This document shows positions 46,191 to 58,612 of a stretch of DNA of 64,000 nt, piece by piece. The stretch lies in contig JAGYXB010001020.1 of assembly GCA_022495005.1 (NCBI GenBank), positions 248,001-312,000 of the forward strand. The letters are read 5' to 3'. The notes under the pieces were generated by a model. The model was not told the origin of the DNA. It ran no database searches and saw nothing but the letters and a program-made list of their open reading frames with translations. The stretch comes from Rhyacophila brunnea (Eukaryota; Arthropoda; Insecta; Trichoptera; Rhyacophilidae). The position numbers and the translations under genes were made by a program. Numbering within the stretch: the first letter of the stretch is position 1; each line of letters starts with the position of its first letter.

Positions 46191-46913
46191 AAATTCTGGT
46201 ATTTTTCAAAATAACGTATTTTGAATATTAAAAATCATTCATTCTTGTGTATAAACACTATTGATTAAAGAAAAAAAATATTAATTTAATTATGACTTAT
46301 ATTCGTTTTATTTAAAGATGGTTAAATAGTTATTGTATAAATACATGCCAAAACTATAATATTACAATGTAGGTTTCAGTAGATAGATTATCTCCCGTAA
46401 GCGTTGCTTTATAAAGTAAAGAAAGAATTTCCCGAAGATTGTAGAGTATTTTTTGAAAAATTAAATCCATAAATTTTCTCGAAACATCGATAGTCCGATA
46501 TAAGGCTAGAGAAATAAAGCTTTGCGAGCAGGCTCTTTCAGGACCTAAATCTCTATTTATGATGCGGAAGATTTCGTACGTGGCCATCGTTTGACCTAAG
46601 CTTACGTAAAATATTTACCCCGGAACCAGTAACTCTTTCCCACTACAAATTGTAAGTTTCGAACTAACTCTTTTTTTATTGAAACTTTAAAGCGAGATAA
46701 GGAAAATTTTCAGTTACACTGAAAACGAAGCAGCTTTACGTTTTTGAACTTTTATAGTGTGATGCAACTATTCAATGAATTTATACTTTTCAGCATTTGC
46801 TTCAAGACCTCTATTTAATAGCAATTAACTAGATAAATAAAGTGAAATACGTAGGAACTTACTTCATGCCATACTAGTTTCAGAACATAGCTAAAATATT
46901 ATATAAGGTAATG
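46191..46913. other. AT-rich stretch without a gene
   Basis: The 77-codon minus frame at 46354-46587 looks mildly protein-like but has no motif or neighbour to support it. Confidence 0.4.
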
Positions 46914-47067
46914 TTATTTAAATTCAAAAGGATTTAAGTTTTCTATTTGCGTCGTTTTTTGCAACCAAGATTTCGCCTTTTGGCATCCTCAGGCACTGAG
47001 CGTACACTGAGTAAAACGGCTTAAATGGAATAGTACAAAACTTAAATCCATTAGAATTTAAATTCAA
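46914..47067. mobile_element. about 154-bp inverted-repeat element, probable MITE
   Basis: Left TTATTTAAATTCAAAAGGAT-TTAAGTTTT and right (complement) TGAATTTAAATTCTAATGGA-TTTAAGTTTT match with a short gap. The centre is less AT-rich. Confidence 0.5.
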
Positions 47068-47433
47068 ATCCCATCAAATATGTATCTTCGGTCGATAGTA
47101 TTAATATTATATTGTTATTTAATTTAGATGTGTCAACTGTATATTAAGTAGATCGATCTCAGAGCATCAGTGCAGGGTGAGAAGGATTTAATCCTCAACG
47201 TTTTATAATATTTATGTAAGCATACATAATAGTAATGGCTTTTTAGGATAATAATCGCAATCTATGTATACTTTTGGTATGATCGCTCTGTGCCCATTAA
47301 AAAAAATATATATGTTTTTACTTATCTTGGGACCCAGCACTTTCAATAAAGCTAGGCATAAATCACTGTAATGAGTTAACTAGTTTATTAAATATTTTCA
47401 AGTAGATTACGGAATATTACTTTATATTATATG

Positions 47434-47679
47434 CTACAGTGGCCTAATGGTAGCCGCTTCGGTTTATAATATCATGGGTCCCAGGATTGAATTTCAATCT
47501 GGAAAAATTCACATGCTGATTTCCAATGTGTATTTGGATCAAAAGTATGATCCTAATAGGTTGATCCAGTGCCTAACATTCATTCCTCGTAAAAAAATAT
47601 TTTTTTTTGATACAACCTCCACTGTATACAGATCCATATTATGGTCTTCTTAGGATCGAACTTGCTATAAAAAAAAAGT
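47434..47679 (+). mobile_element. SINE family S1
   Basis: Head CAGTGGCCTAATGGTAGCCG (A box), ATGGGTCCCAGGATTGAATT (B box), core GATCCTAATAGGTTGATCCA, CATTCATTCCTCGTAAAAAA, CCTCCACTGTATACA, tail CTTAGGATCGAAC and an A-rich end. An open frame at 47447-47653 is just this SINE read through. Confidence 0.75.
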
Positions 47680-48059
47680 TCGAAGTTTTGCATCATTATC
47701 TTGATTTATCATACATACCTCTAATATAATATAAACCATAATAGGAAAATAAGTTTATTTTATTAAACATTAAAAATACTATATAATAAACTTATAATAT
47801 ATAAATAATATTATGATAGATGAATAGAAATGAATAGTAAATACTAATCAAAGCCTCTAATCAGAGTAAGCGAATTTCTACAATTTCAATCTAAATAGAT
47901 AAATAATTATTATTAATGTAAATTTGAAACCTAAACTAAACATTATGGCGTTATTCAATTGATAGTATTTTTATTGAACCGCAAAATATTATTAACATTG
48001 AGATGAAACTTATTTTGAATTTACTGTGATTTTGTGAAACAAAAAAATATTGTATGCAA
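47680..48059. other. AT-rich stretch without a gene
   Basis: Nothing recognised. Confidence 0.5.
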
Positions 48060-48650
48060 GTGTGCTTAATATTATAATATGTGTGGTTGCGCCGATTGTG
48101 AGCGATTGTCATCCTTATTTCTCCACCCACCTCCTAATCTGCCAGTGTTATTGTCACCAGACAATCAATTATCAATTACGGGTCATGAGAGACCGTGTTG
48201 CAAAGAGACATTCAGTTACATTTACATAGCGGACGCGAGCGGGCTTCTGATAGCTTACCGTCGCTAGTAATTCAATTAAAAATACAAAGTCAGGAGTAAC
48301 TCAAAGTCAGCCGTTGCGCATCAATCATTACTTGATACACTCATACACTCAAGACATTCGTACATACAAATCATTATCATCCATAAACTGTGTACCAAGT
48401 GCCGTAAAAAGGGTGACCCAAAACAAACTAGTGCGTGAGTATATTACCCGTGACCCATGCCAGTGCGCGCCAGCCCTCATCACATCAAAAGGTCAGTGCC
48501 TGGTATTCTTGTACATCAACCCCCTCCCCTATATCCGGAATTCCCAGCATCACCTTCCAATAATACAGTCCACTTGCAAAATGCTCAACCAATGTGATAC
48601 CACAAGTACTAGATATATATGTGCGTAAAAGCCAAATTAATATACCTCAG
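48060..48650 (+). other. less AT-rich segment, possible solo LTR or untranslated exon
   Basis: Composition changes sharply at about 48075 and 48640. The plus strand has two open frames (48079-48267 and 48314-48628, 104 codons) with no domain and with His/Thr/Ser-rich composition. A TGTGTGGTTGCGCC start and a later stretch (CAGGAGTAACTCAAAGTCAG) are reminiscent of LTR-retrotransposon LTRs, but no second LTR, primer site or gag/pol was seen. A host exon cannot be excluded. Confidence 0.3.
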
Positions 48651-49725
48651 CATACACGCCGTTCACTTTTTTTTCATTAGGAATGTAAAATTCTATGCTG
48701 TTGCATATATCCACAATTTTTATTTTTTAATTCATTTTTAACCTAACCCTATTTTACATTTATTCTATATACATTTTATAAGGAATATGTATCGAGTAGG
48801 TACTGTGGCAATTTGTTTCTCTATTTATTTCATTAGGGGTGAAGGTAGAATGCTATAAGAGCAGGATAGTCCCTAGTTTGATAGTGGTAGTTTAGCGTAG
48901 TAATTAAATACAAATACTGATTGTAGACTATTCAAATAAAATGAAATCTAAAATTTATTGACGTATAAATAATATATAATTTGTAGAAAAAAATATGTAA
49001 TGATTAAATAATGCAATAGTATAGTAGTTTTCACAATTCGGATCGGGGCGAGAGAATGCATTCCAAATATAGCTTCGCTGTAGTCTCGAAGCGTCTTCAC
49101 ATCGCACTCTAGCATATTGTCTGCATTCCTTATATAGCAATATTATAAGGTAATGTCCCAATGTACCAGCCCTTATATGGCAATGCATGCAGTTCGACTG
49201 GCATTTGTTGATTTATTTATGAGTTGTTGATTCCCACATTTCCTACACCATCTCTGCCACATGGCCAGAATTAGATAATATATTGTGTAGTGTTCTTGTA
49301 TTATTTTGTTGTTTAGTACCTATTACATAAATGTTACAAATTTGACCAAAATTTTTTAAACAAACAAATCATTTATAAGTAATCCACTAATAAAGCAAAG
49401 TTTTTTTTACGAATGGAAGGAGAGTTAAAAAATGAAAAAAAAATATAAAGGAAAGTAATTTTTTTTATGTGAGGCAAACCGAAATTTGCGTGATGTCATT
49501 TACGAATGACCCAATATGGCTACAATTACTTCCTGTCAATATACATAAAAGAACATTATTTGTATACCAGCATTTAGAAGAGTTACCGGAAATAAGCAGT
49601 CTAGATCAGAGCTTTCCAATCAATTAACCACGGCATGCTAGTATGCCACGACCAATTGTAAAGTGTTTCGTAAACTATTATTGGACTAAATACAATAACA
49701 GAGTTTTCTGAATAATAAATATAGT
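48651..49725. other. AT-rich stretch without a gene
   Basis: A lone hAT-like tip (CAGAGCTTTCCAATCAATTA at 49607, followed by a small hairpin GGCATGC...GTATGCC) has no partner end. Nothing else was seen. Confidence 0.4.
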
Positions 49726-50035
49726 TCACTCTGTTTCGCTCCGGTATTGGCAATCACTTCCCTTGATCAATCGCCACATATATTGACTCTCGCCATGTGA
49801 GATATGCAGCACGTATATCGCTTTTATAGCACTACTGCAGAGTGATGAAGAGTCGGTCACGGTGACGGCATCCATGAGGCTGAGTGTCGCAGTTTCAGCA
49901 AGGCCAGACAACCACTCACGATCTCAATTGTTTGTACATGGTTGTACCAATATATCCTTAATATTCGGCTAAGATATTGATTATTAAAGCTCAAAAATCT
50001 GATTAGATTCTGAGTAGGCGTCCAGCCATTTTAGA
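49726..50035 (-). pseudogene. non-LTR reverse transcriptase relic (family L3), highly diverged
   Basis: Matches the other L3 pieces at nucleotide level: the minus strand gives ALKRYTCCISHGESQ-like remains of the LTWRE block, with the plus-strand motifs GATATGCAGCACGTATATCG and CACTACTGCAGAGTGATG corresponding to GATCTGCAGCACGTAGGTCG and CACCGCTGCAGGGTGAGG at 29.6 kb. Reading frames are lost throughout. Confidence 0.6.
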
Positions 50036-50720
50036 TTCACAAAAGAGGTTAACGCTCTTTGAGGACCAAATAATAATCTCGTATATTCAACGCGTATGTA
50101 ATATAATATGTTTTCTTGTTTGACTTTGAAACATGAAACTTATCAACAGCATTATCAACAATATTGTATAAATCAATTTCTATCTCTAATACTAATGCGT
50201 TCAAATATGGACTCTTTTATATTATTACTATAAAAAATGTTATCTTCTCTAAAATAAGTTCATTCATAAATTAACTGATCGTAAATTATATCCAATGTAA
50301 AACTATTAATTAAATTATTACAGAATATGTCTGTTGTCATTTTATTTTCATATTATAATAATATGGTAAACGGTGTGTTTATAAATATAAGTATGATAGT
50401 ATGCAATTAAAAAAAACCTTACTTACAATTAATAATTATTGTATCCATACGGAGATACTTTTAGCGTCCCGTGAAAATGTTGTAGTTTTAATAGTTTACC
50501 GTATGTAACGAAAATAAGGTTGTAAAAATCAGTATTGTACTATGGTTCAGAAGTGTGGATATGACGAGGAACGTTTTCCAGAAGTGAGTGGATTAAAAGC
50601 AAAAGTAATAATTCTCTCCGTCACTTACACATTGACAAATGTGCATACAAATAATGCTACAATTAATTTATCGCGGTTTTAGGTACATTTTAAGTTTTAA
50701 TATATTATTTTTTTTGTATA
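50036..50720. other. AT-rich stretch without a gene
   Basis: Nothing recognised. Confidence 0.5.
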
Positions 50721-50919
50721 CTACAACAGCCGGTCACGAGGCCCAATAACAGTAGTGTAGTGAAATATTATTGCAATTAGTAATATAAGTGACTAAATCA
50801 CAAACACCCAGGATTTGAGAAAATCACGTACTTAAATAAATATTGTGACTTCATTGGGAATTAAACCCGAAGCCCATATGAAAGATCAGCACTTTACGTA
50901 CTGAATAACAATGGCCGCC
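50721..50919 (-). mobile_element. SINE family S2, copy 2
   Basis: Minus strand: GCGGCCATTGTTATTCAGTA, CTTCGGGTTTAATTCCCAAT (B box), GAAGTCACAATATTTATTTA, AAATCCTGGGTGTTT, then ACTGTTATTGGGCCTCGTGA and GGCTGTTG. It aligns with 25494-25632 but has about 50 bp more in the middle. Confidence 0.65.
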
Positions 50920-52373
50920 ATTACACAAATTATATTAATAGAGTGTACTGATCTACTATTGACATCGTTTAACATAGAAATAATAAATTTATTTGATCTA
51001 ATTTGAACAATTAAAAGATTGACTGTTGTGCATTTCAAAAATGGAAGAAGCTTTGCTTTTAACATACTTAAATAATAGATATTCAAGCATAAAACCTTGT
51101 AAAAATTTTATGTCACATCTGTGACGATGTATTCATTCTTGTGATGCCAACGTCGCATGTATATACAATCATGAGGTCTATAAGCTTTTCAACATTCTGA
51201 TATCCATTAAAACCTTATGCGTCAGCCTTGTGACACATTTGGGCAATCAAGGTCTGATGAAGTCTTGTGACAATAAAAACAGAGCTTGAAAAGTCTATGA
51301 TTTTGGTTGCTTATGGTACAACACTGGATGAACATTGGAAAAAATCAAACTAGAGAAGAAACCTGAAGCGGAATACTGATGAGTGTATTCGAGGTTGTTG
51401 AGATCTGTCTATGGCTGTATCATCAGAAAATATACAAAAAGTTTGCAAACACTAGTTACGATAATCATCGAATTCTAAAGTGAAAAAGATACACATTGAA
51501 TAATAACACGAAATCTTAATTAATTTTTTCGGAATATACTAATATTGTTTCCTTAATAATGTCACACTGCAATATATCAAAAACTATGTGATAAGTCTAT
51601 TTTACGAAAACATTACACTATTATTATCTCTGTGTCCCTTTTCCTTAGGCAAGATTCACTTCGGCCACTAAGTGAAATGCGATATATCACACATACATGC
51701 ATTCCTCACGACAGGAAGGTAATAAATGATGACTAATAAATAACTCTCTCTCCCTCTCTCTTTCAGATCCGTTGACCTCCGCAAAGAATCCTTTCAGCCT
51801 ATATGTCCTCCCACGCCATTTTTCTACTCCTCTCCCCCTACTTTTTGCCCCCACGGTAGTCATCAATAATATACGCACACATTTAACCGAATAAGCACAC
51901 GCATACCAGCCAAGATTGACCGGAAAAATATATGATAACCCGGCCATAAATGTTCATCAATGAAGCGATGCGATGTCATAAATTCACAGGCGTGAGAGAA
52001 ATGAGAAGGTGCTCTCATTTTCAATTACCCATTATGGAGTCATATTATTAGGTCACATAACAGGTTAATTATTTGACATATTGGTAAATCGATGAAAGGG
52101 GTAAAACTCCGGTAATTTCAAACAGATTTTGCATGAAATTTTATCACAATGAATTTGAATATAATTCACTTTAAATTGCGGTTTTTATGATCTGTATGGT
52201 GACACTCGTGTGGGCAAAAATCTCATTTAGGGAATACACAATTAATGGAAACTGGCTTACCCTACCAGGATTGGTATAGCAAATTTTGAATGTGAAAAAA
52301 TATGGGATGCACTCAAACACGTGTTAAAAGATCTCACTAGTATTAACAAATGCAAATTATAATAATTTTAAAC
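50920..52373. other. stretch without a gene
   Basis: A CT-rich short tract occurs at 51744-51766. The 51640-52060 segment is somewhat less AT-rich and has an 86-codon minus frame (51687-51947) without a domain. No element ends were found. Confidence 0.4.
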
Positions 52374-52690
52374 GCGATGACCAAGCAGTAATATATCGGA
52401 TTATAATGTCGTGGAACTCAGGATTGATTTCTGATTCTGGAAAATCACTTGTTTTTTCAATGTATATTTGGAATCAGAGTATGAACCTCATAGGTTGAGC
52501 ACGGACGCTAAAGACGCGCCCAACGCTTAACGATTAAGGTGGCCATTCGATATAATTAGCATGTTATTTAAATTTGGTAATTAAAAAGTAAATATCTAGT
52601 CAGCAGTCAATGTGGACAAAAAAATAATATAACCTGCACTCTATGGAAACTTGTATGATACTCTTAGAATTGAACATTTTATATGTTCTG
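52374..52690 (+). mobile_element. SINE family S1, interrupted
   Basis: Head GATGACCAAGCAGTAATATA, GTCGTGGAACTCAGGATTGA, then core GAACCTCATAGGTTGAGCAC. The expected CTCGTAAAA part is replaced by about 130 bp of other sequence. The family's CTGCACTCTATGGAAAC and TCTTAGAATTGAAC tail resumes near 52635. Either an insertion or a subfamily. Confidence 0.6.
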
Positions 52691-53912
52691 GTATATTATA
52701 TTTCTGCTGGTGACTTAATGTTTCGCGTTGTAACGTAACTACATGTATTTCTTTATGAATTTCGTTAATTTTTACTGGCATTAAGATGGCTGTCATCCAC
52801 TTGTCCTTGCATTCAGATGGCGTTGCGTAGTCGGTGGTTACAACTTACTAAAAATGGAAGATAGTCGTCAACGGTAATTGAGCTCTTTCAGTCAGAGCTG
52901 TCTTTTAATCAGTGAAAATAACGACCACTCTTTGTTTATACTAATAGTTTTAATTGAACAAATATTATATCTTACATATTACATAAGTATTCATAAAATA
53001 ATATAAAAATAATAATTGAACCTTAAACTTTTGCTTATCAGGTCTATTAAATTACCGAACCTTACAGTTTTTAGTTAGCATAACTAGATTTTGATTCATT
53101 GGCGTTAGGATTCAAAAAATATTTCCACGCTTTGCCATGTGGTTTTATAATATTGAAAATTATAATAATATGCAACATAATATATATTTTTGAAAACACT
53201 TCTGAGAAAATAATAGAAAAATCTTTTTGAAAAAAGTTTGACTCCTCTAGCATAGTGGTATATTATGTGCGTGGGTTCGATACCCGAGAGATGCAGGATC
53301 AATTCCTGCGTCTTACTTTTTTCAAAAAACAAATTTTTATTGGTTGTAATATATTTTCCTATAGGTGCTTTGAAAATTATGTATGTTCAATAATTATGTT
53401 ACATTCGTAAATCTTGTAAATTATTCGTTGAATATAAAAAATAGTTAATAAAAAATTATATGCAATTTTTATTAAATATCATTTTTACTCGTAGTTAAAT
53501 ACTCTTCGAGATTCCTAGGAAATCTTTTTTATTTACTTGATAACAAATTATATGTGTGCCAATTGAGACGCGCTGATGTAACAAGCACATAAAAACCCTC
53601 ATCTCTGATGATGAATTAATCATATTTTAATAATTGAAATATAAAAGAATGATTAAATCCACACAAGTATTATCATTACGTGTTTATATCATAGTAACTT
53701 TTCTAAATTAAATTTATTAATTAATGTTATTGAAGTCTAAAATCGTGCTGATATATTAATTAAGTATGAATGGTTATGTTAATGTAATTAAAGTATACTA
53801 AATAATTAAAATCTCGAGTATTAAGTTTTATTTATACATGTTACACAGTTATTATAATAACACCCAATATCAATTTTATCCAAGCGGATATTTACAATTT
53901 GATGAGTTAAAG
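52691..53912. other. AT-rich stretch, one tRNA-like site
   Basis: Contains the tRNA-like sequence at 53238-53318. Nothing else was seen. Confidence 0.45.
53238..53318 (+). mobile_element. tRNA-like SINE head or tRNA pseudogene
   Basis: CTCCTCTAGCATAGTGGTAT (A box, close to the tRNA-Asp/Gly type D arm) is followed by a stem GGGT-TCGATA-CCC and an intact T-arm-like hairpin GCAGG-ATCAATT-CCTGC. A T run follows. The acceptor ends do not pair well, so a working tRNA is unlikely. Confidence 0.5.
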
Positions 53913-54000
53913 CAGTGCTTCTCAAACTTTTTCATCCCTCCCTAAAAGTTTTAGTATTTAGTGACCAACAGTACTTAATTTACCATTAATTCTTATTATT

Positions 54001-57000
54001 TCAATTTTTCAATTTCAATTTCAATTTATTTATGTTTACATATTGTGGACATTACAAATTATAAGTTTAAGACGTTTACAACATGACATAAAAAAGAGAT
54101 AGATAATAAGTTATTAAACAAATATGTACATACAAAAATATTAATTATATAGGTACATGGAAATACACCGGATGAGTTAAGCAGACCCTATTTTTAAAAT
54201 TTATAAAATAACGTCCACCTATACTCATCCTCACGTAGGTGGAATATATCAACACCCGAAGCAATTTCGTTGAACATAGTTATCGCCCTCCCAATTGGCA
54301 TTACCAGTGGCAGGTTGGTTCTGCACCTTGGGAGAATAAATAACTGATGTTCTCTATTTCTAAGATAGTTATCAGGGACACACAGGTCAACACTGCCCAG
54401 AATGGCAGAGTTCTCATTTATACCTCGTATAAGTCGAAAAAAATACATAGCTAAATAAAAATATCTTCTAAATTGCAAACTGCAGTATGTAAGCATGCCT
54501 AAGAGAAAGACAGTTGGATAAAGCCACGGATAGTATCCGTACAACCTCAAATAAAGGAGTCTCAAGAATTTCTTCTAAACCCTCTCCACCATAAGGCCAT
54601 ACTTCAACTGATGCGGTGCCCAAACAATAGACCCACTCTCAAGTCTGCTTCGAACTAAAGAATTAAATAAAAGTTTTAATACCGTAACATCCGAAAAGAC
54701 CCGGGAAGTACGCATGACGAAGCCCAACATTTTAAGCGCCTTGTTACAAATGGTAACTATATGGCTAATAAATGTCAGTTTACTCTCAAACGTAATGCCA
54801 AGATCCCTTACAGATGATATTCGTGACAGAACTCTGCCATGCATCGAGTATTGGAAAAACAACACTTTTGAGGCTCTGGTAAACGACAAAAGATTGCATT
54901 TATCAATATTGAATTCTAGTTTGTTACGCCTGCCCCAATCTAATATATTATCTATATCAAGTTGGAGCTGACGACAATCGTCCAAGGTGACAACTTCCAA
55001 AAAGAGTTTCAAGTCATCAGCGAACAACAAAAACATAGCATTTTTTATTACCAATGCTATGTCATTTATAAAAATCGTGAACAGCAACGGCCCTAAGTTT
55101 GAGCCCTGAGGGACACCAGAAAATGTGTTAAAGGTCTGTGACTGATAAAGGCCGTACGATACGTATTGTTGACGGTTCCTAAAATAACTCCCGAATAGCT
55201 TCAAAAATCGATCAGACAATCCAATAAGTTGGAGTTTTTCCATCAAGACATCATGATCGACTTTGTCAAATGCTTTCGAGAAGTCATTGTAAGAACAGTC
55301 AACCTGGTGACCTCTATCCAGGGCCGATGACACATAATTGGTAAATACCATCAGGTTAGTTTCCGTTGATCGGCCTGCTCTAAATCCATGCTGTTCATTT
55401 ATTATAAATGACTCAATTTTTGGAGAAATCATGTTGTGCATGATCATCTCAAGAACTTTTGCTGGTGCAGAGAGAACAGCTACCGGCCTGTAATTTTCCA
55501 CCGATGACTCTGTACCACTCTTATGGATTGGAGTAACCTTCGACATCTTCCACGTTTCCGGAAAGATACCTGTCTCCATTGTAAGATTATAAATATATGC
55601 AAGTGGGCCTTTGACAAAATCAACACACCCCTTTAAAAAAAATGTAGGGACGTTATCAGGTCCCAAAGAGTGAGTATTTTTTAGTTTTTTAATAAATTTT
55701 AACACATCACTCTCATCAACTGGAAAAATATCAATGGACTGGGCACCGCATGATGGCTGTCTTGACGCAGAGGCAACATCCAAATAAGGAATATACTTGC
55801 GTAGACAGACCTGAAGTGACCAGCAAATGCTTCTGCCACTCCATGTCCGGTCACCTTTTCGCCTTTCCAACTCATCGAATCGGCATACCCGCCATCCCTT
55901 CTTAATGATTTAATATAATCCCAAAACGATTTGGGATTTTCACGAATGCAATCTTCTACCGATTCCATATATGTTCGATAGGCCATTCGAACAGCTTGCC
56001 TCACTCTCAAGCGATAAAGGCTAAACATTTCATAGTCGCGTTGACCATGCTCAGCCTTCCAAGCTTTGTGATAGCAATGCTTGATCTGAATGTCCCCAAT
56101 AATCTCTCGAGAAAACCACCTCGGGTATCGCCTTCCACCACGACATGGCGACTTCCTTGAAAAATATTCATCAAACACATTATATACAGTATTATAAAAG
56201 AATTGTACCGCCTCATTTACATCACAAATCCCGAGCAACTCACTCCAATCTACTTCACTCATTAATGAGTAAAGTAGCTCGAGGTTTCCACCTTCAAACT
56301 TCCATCTCCTGCACCGATCGGTTTCATGTGAGAGTATGTCAGTTTGCAGCGGGCGAATCGACCGAAACCTGAGCACAAAAACCAAAGTTGGATGATAGTC
56401 ATCCTCCCGTACAAGAGGGGACATGCATCGGGAAACTGACAAATTGATGTTGCTGAATACCCTATCCAGAAGCCCATTACTAGAGTTAGAAATATCATTG
56501 TACTGAGAAAATCCGAAAACAGCGCACATAAATTCCAGGTCACTATTGACCCTTTCACCGTTGCGCGCTGAAGTTAGATTAAAGTCTCGCAACACAATAA
56601 TACTTCTGCCTCCAATCAAGTTGACACTAGATAGCATATTCTCAACAAAACATTTATACACCTCCACGTCACTGGCTGGAGGAAAATATACAACACAAAC
56701 GTAAATAGTGACTCCATCTCAGGTTAGTTTCACCCAAAGGTCCTCATTTGGAGTCTCTAAAGCATGGACACGTTTGGCCTTCAACCCCTCCATGCTTTTA
56801 ACCCCCAAAAAACAGCCTCCACCCTGCCTGTGGCCTGCGCCGGAATCTCGATCCCTCCTAAAGACTAAGTACTCACTTCCAAAATATTCGCGATTAAAAA
56901 CACTGTCATTAAGCCATGTTTCAGTTAACCCTATGACATCATAGTCGTCAGCCAAAACATTTCTCAAAAAATCGACAGCTTTTGTCTTTAAGCCACGTAC

Positions 57001-57060
57001 ATTTTGGTAGTAGAACAATAATTGCCTTGGGCAATTATTATTTTCATTGTTAAGTCAGCT
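54001..57060 (-). mobile_element. Jockey/CR1-like LINE nested in the hAT element
   Basis: A LINE with endonuclease and reverse transcriptase in one frame (ORF2 type), the 3' untranslated region, and an (ATTGAA)n-type tail at 54001-54027 (read on the minus strand AAATTGAAATTGAAATTG). No ORF1 (gag-like) is seen upstream, so it is 5'-truncated or ORF1 was lost. The exact 5' edge is uncertain (about 57020-57160) and no target duplication was identified. Confidence 0.82.
54194..57018 (-). pseudogene. Jockey-like ORF2: endonuclease plus reverse transcriptase, three lesions
   Basis: The encoded protein would nick the target and reverse-transcribe the LINE RNA there. N-terminal APE-type endonuclease: YYQNVRGLKTKAVDF, DVIGLTETWLND; a TGA at 56718; VCVVYFPPASD (read through the break); IVLRDFNLTSARNG (usual GDFN, here RDFN); EDDYHPTLVF near its end. 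A linker contains YPRWFSREIIGDIQIKHCY. A one-base frameshift lies near 55800. RT domain (55870-54575): LGPDNVPTFFLKGC, NYRPVAVLS, EQHGFRAGRSTE, motif A VDCSYNDFSKAFDKVDH, motif B GVPQGSNLGPLLFTIFINDI, motif C LLFADDLKLF. A TAG at 54577 precedes the C-terminal KKFLRLLYLRLYGYYPWL part, which ends at 54194. Only three breaks over about 2.8 kb indicate a fairly recent death. Confidence 0.9.
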
Positions 57061-57677
57061 GGTTGCCAGCCGTGGTGTTTCAATTTTTGACACCCATTCT
57101 TTAATGAATGAGTAACGTGGCCAACTATCAGGCTTTTATTACACTTTTATTAAAACATTAAAAACAATTTAATGAGAGGGATGTGATTTCATATTTTTAC
57201 ATAATACATCAATATCCGTTACAATGTTTATAATGCTAATTCGCAGGGTTTTCTCCAAAGGCTCCGTTGAAAAACACGTACCTGTGTTTTTCTGTCATTA
57301 CCAGCAATGGTAAAAATGCTGTTTTTGCATAGGTATGTTGTCGCAAAAAGAATTATGATTAACCATGCTGCTTTTGCGATTGACGAATATTCTTGCTGTC
57401 GCCTTATCCAAAATTCTGCAAGACTTCTTTCATTAAATTCAACTTAGGGAATTATCTGATTTAATATCAATCAATTCTTCTTGAACTGTCCACATTATAT
57501 AAATATATTTTAAGTATTTAGCAAATGGTGTTCTTATCCAACTGTACTTTGGTCTTCATTTAAATTTTGGAAATATTATCGTCCAGTGATCACGTTTTTA
57601 TGATTTGTTTTTCAAATACTGAAATATTTTGCAGTTCCCTGGCAAAAGCTCTAGGCCCCCCAGTTTGAGAAGTTCTG

Positions 57678-58612
57678 AGTTAGAGTGTATATGTATATAT
57701 ATATACTTATAAGTATGCATACTACATAATTCGGAAACATCTCAGAAAAATACCTATTAGTCAAAATCTTAAAAAAATATATGGTGCTGGGTGGGAGTTG
57801 TACCCGCATCCATCGAATTTTGGTCATTATACTTCTCCAATTATTTAGCCACCTGCACCCTACCTAATTAAGATGAAATTAAATTACGTTCATGCAATTA
57901 AGTCGCTTCTCAAATTTTGCTAATATATTACCTTAATTACTAGCCAGCGTAAGTATCAATTTTTTCAGCTTATTCTCACTTGCTTGTAGTATAAATAATT
58001 GAACATAATAAATGAGCTAGTGTAAACTATTTTTTTATTCCACGAATAATTCACAATATTTAAGAATCTATCATTCTTTGTTGATCTACATGATAAAAAG
58101 ATTTTTTGTAACGGTTTTTTCAAATTACATATGAAATTTTTTATAAATTATTACTATATTGTATGTAATTAAAAGTATTATAACCTTACCTTTACGATTC
58201 TAATAAATTCCGTCAATTCTGGTGATGTCGCCCAAGGTTACTATTATAGATTGACAATATTATAATAAGTAAAATGGAAATGACTATTTTTGCAACATTT
58301 ATATAAGTCTATTCATTGTCATTATATTACATTTTTTTTAATCTATAACATTATCAAAACGCGTCAAAATTTAATTATGATCGTACAAAAATTTGTATCC
58401 ACTTTTATGGCCTACAAATCATAATAATTGATCTCAGCGTTTACTTTCCATATTTCTTTCTCATAATTATTAAGTATTTATATTGTCTCTTTTTGTTGCA
58501 TATATATGTACTTTAAGATATATCTTTTGTTTGTAATAGGATGCGATACTGTATTTTCAATGTGAGTTTATAATGTATTCTAGGTAAATAAAATTTTATT
58601 GATATATATTAA
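57678..58612. other. AT-rich stretch, one tRNA-like site
   Basis: Contains the tRNA-like sequence at 57783-57860. Nothing else was seen. Confidence 0.45.
57783..57860 (-). mobile_element. tRNA-like SINE head
   Basis: Minus strand: GGGTGCAGGTGGCTAAATAA (A-box-like), then a T-arm-like GATGCGGGTACAACTCCCAC. The ends GGGTGCAG and CCCAGCACC could pair. Poor anticodon arm; probably a SINE head or dead tRNA. Confidence 0.45.

Larger units (their letters stand above)
53913..57677. mobile_element. non-autonomous hAT element hosting a LINE insertion
   Basis: Left tip CAGTGCTTCTCAAACT at 53913 and right tip AGTTTGAGAAGTTCTG ending 57677 are inverted repeats of the classic hAT form (CAGNG...TTCTCAAACT). 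They are flanked by 8-bp direct repeats AGTTAAAG (53905-53912) and AGTTAGAG (57678-57685), seven of eight matching. Without the LINE the element would be roughly 0.7 kb (a left arm of about 90 bp and a right arm of about 600 bp), with no transposase recognised. Confidence 0.8.

Noticed and set aside
49607..49660. A hAT element starting CAGAGCTTTCCAA
   Set aside because: No matching right end or 8-bp duplication was found downstream.
54714..54971. Plus-strand frames at 54714, 56145 and 56708
   Set aside because: Antisense shadows of the Jockey-like ORF2.
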